Source: an uncultured Prevotellaceae bacterium
Lineage (GTDB): Bacteria; Bacteroidota; Bacteroidia; Bacteroidales; Bacteroidaceae
DNA: 11,363 nt
Assembly: GCA_946187025.1 (NCBI GenBank)
Contig: CAMHPM010000025.1
Coordinates: forward strand, 1-11,363
Direction of reading: 5' to 3'
The stretch's first letter is position 1. Each line of letters starts with the position of its first letter. Both the position numbers and the translations under genes were made by a program. Under the pieces are notes generated by a model. That model was not told the origin of the DNA and made no database searches. It saw nothing but the letters and a program-made list of their open reading frames with translations. Of the stretch, positions 7,600-11,363 are shown piece by piece.

Positions 7600-7760
7600 A
7601 TTTTGCTGCGCGTATATAGGAAAACTTTAATTTGCACCACAAATTATTAAATTTATGGTCAGAAAACATTTAATTTGTGGTTCAAATTATTAAATTTGCA
7701 CCACAAATTAAAGAATTAGTCAGCACTCGCAAGTTTTTTTCTATATATGCGCAGCAAAAT
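7600..7760. repeat. Nested inverted-repeat structure in the convergent spacer
   Basis: Outer arms: ATTTTGCTGCGC (7600-7611) followed by a TATATAGG-AAAACTT tract to 7627, mirrored by 7731-7760, which ends GCGCAGCAAAAT. An extra direct copy of ATTTTGCTGCGC lies at 7578-7589. Inner element: AATTTGCACCACAAATTA occurs at 7629-7646 and identically at 7693-7710, and in inverted form with one mismatch at 7671-7688. The pair 7671-7688/7693-7710 makes a 40-bp near-perfect palindrome with a 4-base centre. Related direct repeats GCACTCGCAAGTTT (7723) and GCACTCGCACGTTT (7767) adjoin. Possible roles are a terminator for the minus-strand operon, a structured RNA, or a small non-autonomous element; nothing here decides between them. 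Confidence 0.85.
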
Positions 7761-7799
7761 GCACGCGCACTCGCACGTTTATATCTTGTGTTGTTATGC

Positions 7800-8780
7800 T
7801 TAATGCCAATCGAGAGCATCGACGACGTTGAATCCGAAATCGAACAGGGCCTGTGCCTCGGTGAATCGCGATGCATGGGTCTTGCTCTTGAGCAGTACGA
7901 GGGTGAGCGTGGAGCTTCCGGGGCGGCTGACCGACGCAGCAAGGCACGAACCGGCCTTGCGGGTGAAGCCCGTCTTCACGCCATTGCAGCCGTTGTACTG
8001 GTTGAGCAGCTGGTTGGTGTTCCAGCATGGCATGTGGCGGCCGTCGGTGAGTGGAAGGTCGGCATAGGGTGTGCCCACGATTTCAGCAAACAGAGTGTCG
8101 GCCATGCAGTAGCGTGTGAGGACGAGCAGGTCGCGTGCGGTGCTGTAGTTGCTGTCGTTGGGCAGGCCGTTGGGATTGGCAAAATGGGTGCTGTCCATGT
8201 GCAGGTAAGCCGCCTTATCGTTCATCATCGAGACAAAAGCCAGCGTGTCGCCTGCTATATGCTGAGCAATGGCATATGCCGCCACATTGTCGCTCTGCAA
8301 CATCATCTCGACCAGGAGGTTGCGGAGCGTGAACTGATAGCCGGGGCGCACCATGGCATCGGTGGTGACGAAGATGTCGGGAGTGATGACGATGGTGTCG
8401 CTGAGGTTGCCATGCTCCAATGCAATGAGGCATGTCATCATCTTGGTAAGGCTGGCGGGATACATGCGGCAGTCGGCATCACGGGCACTGAGCATCATGC
8501 CCGACGAGTCATCGACCATAATCCACGACTCGGCTGTGAGGCGGGCGAGCGATGCGTAGCCGTCGATGGTATCGACGTTGACGTGGGTGCTGAGGGTGGT
8601 GTCGATGGTGCAGGCACGCTCAAGTCGCAACTGCTCGGCACGGCGCGATGAAGAGTCGCCGCAACTTGAAAAGCTTAGAGTGGCGAGCACTACCATCAAC
8701 CAACAACGAATGATGAGTGATGATCGGCCGATGCTGGTGGTTTTATCCCTTTGGACGCTGGTGGTTTTATCCTTTTCCAT
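7800..8780 (-). CDS. D-alanyl-D-alanine carboxypeptidase (S11 family, PBP5/6-like), probable lipoprotein
   Basis: A 326-residue penicillin-binding protein of low molecular mass that would trim the terminal D-Ala from peptidoglycan pentapeptides in the periplasm. All three active-site motifs are present in order: SLTK (S110, K113), SDN (163-165) and KTG (269-271). A hydrophobic segment (about 22-39) ends in SFSSC, a plausible lipobox with C40 as lipidated residue. The protein lacks the long C-terminal domain of E. coli DacA and ends soon after the penicillin-binding domain. The ATG at 8780 overlaps the end of the AlkD-like gene by 14 bases, which suggests translational coupling and supports this start over Met29 (8696), whose signal sequence would lack basic residues. 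The first codons hold a tandem duplication giving DKTTSVQR-DKTTSIGR. It is the second gene of a two-gene operon. Confidence 0.9.
   Translation of the reverse strand: MEKDKTTSVQRDKTTSIGRSSLIIRCWLMVVLATLSFSSCGDSSSRRAEQLRLERACTIDTTLSTHVNVDTIDGYASLARLTAESWIMVDDSSGMMLSARDADCRMYPASLTKMMTCLIALEHGNLSDTIVITPDIFVTTDAMVRPGYQFTLRNLLVEMMLQSDNVAAYAIAQHIAGDTLAFVSMMNDKAAYLHMDSTHFANPNGLPNDSNYSTARDLLVLTRYCMADTLFAEIVGTPYADLPLTDGRHMPCWNTNQLLNQYNGCNGVKTGFTRKAGSCLAASVSRPGSSTLTLVLLKSKTHASRFTEAQALFDFGFNVVDALDWH
8724..8771 (-). repeat. 24-bp tandem duplication at the 5' end of the carboxypeptidase gene
   Basis: Two adjacent 24-base units (8771-8748 and 8747-8724 on the minus strand) share GATAAAACCACCAGC followed by [G/A]TC, and then diverge. 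The first unit overlaps the AlkD-like stop codon (TAA at 8769-8767). The frame is kept, adding eight residues to the cytoplasmic end of the signal sequence. Confidence 0.85.
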
Positions 8781-9552
8781 AATGTAGATAGTGTTGTCGT
8801 TCTTCTTCAGTCATGCGCTCGATGGCATATCGCAAGGCTGTGCGTGGCATGTGGTGGGCATGTTGGTCGAGAAACTGTCGCAGCACATCCATCGACACGT
8901 TGTTGCCCACTTCGCGCAACATCCACCCAACGGCCTTGTGCATGAGGTCGTGTGGATGATTGAGATGTATGGTTGCATAGCGCAGGCACCACGAAGGGTC
9001 GCCATAGCGTGTGGGCATCTGGCTGCACACGATGCTCATGCGCTGCTTCCACAGGCAAGGACTATCGGCCAGCGCATCGACCACGCCGCGCTTATAGTCA
9101 AGACTTCCATCGCCCAATAGTGTAGGCAGCATGAGCCAGCGGCCGAGAATCTTCGGTGCCGAAAGGTCGACGAGGTCCCAGTTGTCGGCCCTCTCGGCAT
9201 AGCGGAGGTAGAGAGTGAGTATCTCGTCGCGCGAGTGTATGGCTTCGGGGTCGTTTGCGAGTCGCTTCTGTGACAGACGTTCAAACCGTAAGACCAAAAT
9301 GAGCAGGCCGCAGAGCCGCACCTCGTGCCAGCTGCTGAGCAACAGTTGGGACACTTCGCTCAGCGGCACATCGGCTGCCCACTTCGCAACCTCACGCGTC
9401 TGCGGTACCTTCAATCCAAGAAACTCATCACCCTCGCCATATTCGCCAGGGCCTGTCTTGAAAAAACGCATCAACACACGTCGCTGCTCGTCGTTGCGAA
9501 GTGACACGAGGCGTGAGATGATGTCGGAAGATGTGATGCAACTTGTTTTCAT
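8767..9552 (-). CDS. AlkD-like DNA alkylation repair glycosylase (HEAT-like repeats)
   Basis: A 261-residue protein of the DNA alkylation repair family, all-helical HEAT-like enzymes that excise positively charged alkylated bases such as N3- and N7-alkylpurines. It carries the family signature FFKTGPGEYGEGDEFLG (30-46), then VPQTR and ADNWDLVDLSAPKILG (122-137). W125, D129, R171 and W210 match, in order and nearly in spacing, the DNA-contacting and catalytic residues I recall for Bacillus cereus AlkD (Trp109, Asp113, Arg148, Trp187), so the protein should be active. Length is slightly above the usual 220-240. It is cytoplasmic with no signal peptide. It is the first gene of an operon with the carboxypeptidase, with overlapping ends; no functional link between the two is obvious. 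Confidence 0.9.
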   Translation of the reverse strand: MKTSCITSSDIISRLVSLRNDEQRRVLMRFFKTGPGEYGEGDEFLGLKVPQTREVAKWAADVPLSEVSQLLLSSWHEVRLCGLLILVLRFERLSQKRLANDPEAIHSRDEILTLYLRYAERADNWDLVDLSAPKILGRWLMLPTLLGDGSLDYKRGVVDALADSPCLWKQRMSIVCSQMPTRYGDPSWCLRYATIHLNHPHDLMHKAVGWMLREVGNNVSMDVLRQFLDQHAHHMPRTALRYAIERMTEEERQHYLHYGKG

Positions 9553-9556
9553 GCCA

Positions 9557-9564
9557 CAAATTTA
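9557..9564 (-). promoter_or_regulatory. Possible -7 box of the alkD-dac operon
   Basis: The minus strand reads TAAATTTG followed by TGGC and the ATG at 9552. It matches TAnnTTTG but would place the transcription start at or within a few bases of the start codon, implying an almost leaderless mRNA; a TTTTTG lies upstream at a spacing shorter than usual. Alternatively the start codon lies downstream or the match is chance. Confidence 0.35.
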
Positions 9565-9627
9565 CGAAGATATTCGCAAAAAGACATGATACCACGATGT
9601 TTTTTTTCCTATTTAGGCATAAAACAT

Positions 9628-9662
9628 AAAAAAGTGCTGCAGCAATGTTGCTACAGCACTTT
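9628..9662 (-). terminator. Intrinsic terminator of the frdAB operon
   Basis: A perfect 9-bp stem, AAAGTGCTG (9631-9639) with CAGCACTTT (9654-9662), has an inner AGCA/TGCT extension. On the minus strand it is followed by TTTTTTATGTTTT, a good T-tract, about 90 bases past the frdB stop codon. The plus strand also shows TTTCTTTC after the stem, so weak bidirectional action is possible. Confidence 0.88.
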
Positions 9663-9704
9663 CTTTCTACAAAATATTGATATGTATATCGTTTAGTTGA
9701 TATA

Positions 9705-9743
9705 TGTATCGATAGTACATCCTTTGTGTGTATCGTTAGTACA
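9705..9743. repeat. 15-bp direct repeat pair in the frdB 3' untranslated region
   Basis: TGTATCGATAGTACA (9705-9719) and TGTATCGTTAGTACA (9729-9743) differ at one base and start 24 bases apart, between the frdB stop codon and the terminator. A degenerate related TGTATATCGTTTAG lies further along at about 9682. Function unknown. Confidence 0.8.
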
Positions 9744-9748
9744 CCATT

Positions 9749-10507
9749 TTAGTCGGCCAGCTTTGCCTTGATGAACTCGCGGTTGAGGCGGGCGATGTTG
9801 GCTATGGTTTCACACTTAGGACATACGGCTTCGCATGCACGGGTGTTGGTGCAGTTGCCGAATCCCAGTTCGTCCATCTTGGCCACCATTGCCTTCGCAC
9901 GCTTGGCTGCCTCGGGACGTCCCTGTGGCAGGAGGGCGAGTTGACTCACCTTGCTCGATACGAACAACATGGCTGAACCATTCTTACATGCAGCTACGCA
10001 GGCACCGCAACCGATACACGATGCGCAATCCATTGCCTCGTCGGCATCCTGCTTAGGAATGAGGATTGCGTTGGCATCCTGCGGAGCACCGGTACGTACG
10101 GTAGTATAACCACCTGCCTGGATAATCTTGTCGAATGCAGAACGATCGACCATACAGTCTTTGATGACAGGGAATCCGGCCGAGCGCCATGGCTCGACAG
10201 TGATGGTCTCACCATCCTTGAATCGGCGCATGTAGAGCTGACATGTGGTTGCACCACGCTCGGTCTTTCCGTGCGGTGTACCGTTGATATAGAGTGAGCA
10301 CATACCGCATATTCCTTCACGACAGTCGTGATCGAATACGAATGGCTCCTTACCAGCGTCGATGAGTTCCTCGTTCATGATGTCGAGAGCCTCGAGGAAT
10401 GAAGTATCGTCTGGTATGTTCTTCAAATCGTGAGTTTCGAAGTGGCCCTTGTCCTTCGGACCGTTCTGCTTCCAGAACTTTATAGTGACATTTATATTCT
10501 TAGCCAT
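9749..10507 (-). CDS. frdB: Fumarate reductase/succinate dehydrogenase iron-sulfur subunit
   Basis: A 252-residue subunit B of complex II. It carries electrons between the flavoprotein and the membrane cytochrome b subunit and, in anaerobic Bacteroidales, acts mainly in fumarate respiration that makes succinate. The N-terminal ferredoxin domain holds the [2Fe-2S] ligands C62, C67, C70 (CREGICGMC) and C89. The C-terminal domain has CASCIGCGACVAAC (161-174) and NCTNTRACEAVCPKC (218-232) for the [4Fe-4S] and [3Fe-4S] clusters. The start is ATG at 10507 (MAKNINVTIKF), one base after the frdA stop codon; an in-frame ATG further upstream at 10591 lies inside frdA and adds residues unlike the family, so it is rejected. 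It is the last gene of the operon and is followed by a strong terminator. Whether it is called FrdB or SdhB depends on physiology, not sequence. Confidence 0.95.
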   Translation of the reverse strand: MAKNINVTIKFWKQNGPKDKGHFETHDLKNIPDDTSFLEALDIMNEELIDAGKEPFVFDHDCREGICGMCSLYINGTPHGKTERGATTCQLYMRRFKDGETITVEPWRSAGFPVIKDCMVDRSAFDKIIQAGGYTTVRTGAPQDANAILIPKQDADEAMDCASCIGCGACVAACKNGSAMLFVSSKVSQLALLPQGRPEAAKRAKAMVAKMDELGFGNCTNTRACEAVCPKCETIANIARLNREFIKAKLAD

Positions 10508-10508
10508 A

Positions 10509-11363
10509 TTAATTCTTGTAGTTACGTGTTTGTACCTTGATTGCTTCGTACTGGAGTGGCTCCTTGATGAGTTCAGGATCCTTGTCAGCACCCTCGTACT
10601 TCCAGCATCCTACGTAGAAGTAGTTCTCGTCGTCGCGCTTTGCCTCGCCTTCTTCTGTCTGGTATTCCTCGCGGAAGTGGCCACCGCATGATTCATTGCG
10701 CGAGAGGGCATCGTGGGCAACGAGCTCGCCCATGGTGAAGAAGTCGCGGAGGTGGATTGCCTTGTCGAGCTCGACGTTGAGACCTTCCTTGGTGCCAGGC
10801 ACGAAGAGGTTGGTGTCGAATTCCTTCTGCAGTTCCTTCATCTTGGCGATACCGGTCTTCAGTCCCTCGGCTGTGCGGCCCATACCTACGTATTCCCACA
10901 TAATGTGTCCGAGTTCCTTGTGGATGGAGTCAACAGAACGCTTACCCTTGATGTTGAGCAGACGTGTGAGTTCAGCATCCACAGCCTTCTCTGCTTCGGC
11001 AAACTCAGGCAGGTCGGTCGATACTTTTGGCCATATAGCCTGGTCGGCAAGGTAGTTCTGAATAGTGTAAGGCAGAACGAAATATCCGTCGGCCAGTCCT
11101 TGCATCAGTGCAGATGCACCGAGGCGGTTGGCTCCGTGGTCGGAGAAGTTGCATTCGCCGATAGCGAAGAGGCCAGGGATAGAGGTCTGCAGTTCGTAAT
11201 CTACCCATACACCACCCATTGTGTAGTGGATTGCAGGATAAATCATCATTGGCTTGTAGTATTTCACGCCGTTGATTTCGTTGGCCAGGTCGCCAGGATA
11301 TACGTCGGTGATTTCTTCGTACATGTCGAAGAGGTTGCCGTAACGTTGCTTCATGGCATCGAG
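10509..11363 (-). CDS. frdA: Fumarate reductase/succinate dehydrogenase flavoprotein subunit, C-terminal part (5' end outside window)
   Basis: The minus-strand frame is open through the right edge (284 visible residues, beginning LDAMKQRYG), so the FAD-binding N-terminus is outside. The visible part holds conserved active-site segments: HYTMGG (46-51 of the visible part; His binds the dicarboxylate), SIPGLFAIGEC, and HGANRLGASAL with the catalytic-region Arg (R80). These are followed by the helical C-terminal domain with SRNESCGGHFREEY. Subunit A binds FAD and interconverts succinate and fumarate. The TAA overlaps nothing and sits one base before the frdB ATG, so the two are translated as an operon. 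The membrane cytochrome subunit expected upstream is not in the window. Confidence 0.95.
   Translation of the reverse strand, partial: LDAMKQRYGNLFDMYEEITDVYPGDLANEINGVKYYKPMMIYPAIHYTMGGVWVDYELQTSIPGLFAIGECNFSDHGANRLGASALMQGLADGYFVLPYTIQNYLADQAIWPKVSTDLPEFAEAEKAVDAELTRLLNIKGKRSVDSIHKELGHIMWEYVGMGRTAEGLKTGIAKMKELQKEFDTNLFVPGTKEGLNVELDKAIHLRDFFTMGELVAHDALSRNESCGGHFREEYQTEEGEAKRDDENYFYVGCWKYEGADKDPELIKEPLQYEAIKVQTRNYKN

Larger units (their letters stand above)
7225..7799. other. 575-bp convergent gene-free region
   Basis: The region lies between the 3' ends of the plus-strand lyase gene and the minus-strand carboxypeptidase gene. It contains the 22-bp repeat array, the terminator and the inverted repeats listed separately, and no supported coding sequence. 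TAnnTTTG-like strings occur at 7598-7605 and 7691-7698 on the plus strand, but they sit inside the repeats, lack -33 partners and have no gene downstream. Confidence 0.75.

Noticed and set aside
7598..7698. Plus-strand promoters (TAATTTTG at 7598, TAAATTTG at 7691)
   Set aside because: They sit inside repeat arms, lack a -33 element at the proper distance and have no gene downstream; chance in A/T-rich DNA is likely.
7677..8651. A 324-codon plus-strand frame opposite the carboxypeptidase gene
   Set aside because: The minus strand has all three penicillin-binding motifs; the plus frame is an antisense shadow starting within the inverted repeats.
10508..10591. N-terminal extension of FrdB from an upstream in-frame ATG
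   Set aside because: The extension lies inside frdA and is unlike the family; MAKNINVTIKF at 10507 is the normal start.

Overview
The window looks like a chromosomal segment of a Bacteroidales bacterium (Bacteroidaceae/Prevotellaceae-like). This rests on a FrdA-FrdB pair of the type common in that order, Bacteroidetes-type -7 promoter boxes (TAnnTTTG) before several genes, and secreted polysaccharide-degrading enzymes facing each other across a short divergent control region. No tRNA, rRNA, CRISPR array, transposase or integrase is visible.

Layout: (1) 1-3211, minus strand: the first 1070 codons of a very large helicase gene that runs off the left edge. It joins a DEDD-type exonuclease-like N-terminus, a Cys-rich knuckle, a complete RecQ-type helicase core with a winged-helix-like region, and then a second Walker A motif of UvrD/Rep (superfamily 1) type exactly at the window edge. 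The stretch is clearly A/T-rich compared with everything to its right, which suggests acquired DNA and perhaps a genome-defence or DNA-repair role. (2) 3212-3456: A/T-rich intergenic region with a promoter for the helicase. (3) 3457-7224: two divergent secreted enzymes for uronic-acid polysaccharides, a GH88 unsaturated glucuronyl hydrolase (minus) and a two-domain protein joining an alginate-lyase-like domain to a GH28-like beta-helix (plus). They share a 141-bp divergent promoter region with a palindrome at its centre. (4) 7225-7799: gene-free convergent region holding seven copies of a 22-bp tandem repeat, a strong terminator and a nested inverted-repeat structure. (5) 7800-9552, minus: a two-gene operon with overlapping ends, an AlkD-like DNA glycosylase followed by a D-Ala-D-Ala carboxypeptidase lipoprotein. 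(6) 9553-9748: a short spacer with the terminator of the next operon and a 15-bp repeat pair. (7) 9749-11363, minus: fumarate reductase/succinate dehydrogenase iron-sulfur subunit and the C-terminal part of the flavoprotein subunit, cut by the right edge.

Functionally, the lyase would cut a uronate-containing polymer by beta-elimination, leaving 4,5-unsaturated uronic ends, and GH88 is the family that removes such ends, so the divergent pair makes biochemical sense. The AlkD-Dac pair and FrdAB are ordinary housekeeping genes. The helicase fusion and the lyase/beta-helix fusion are the most unusual items.
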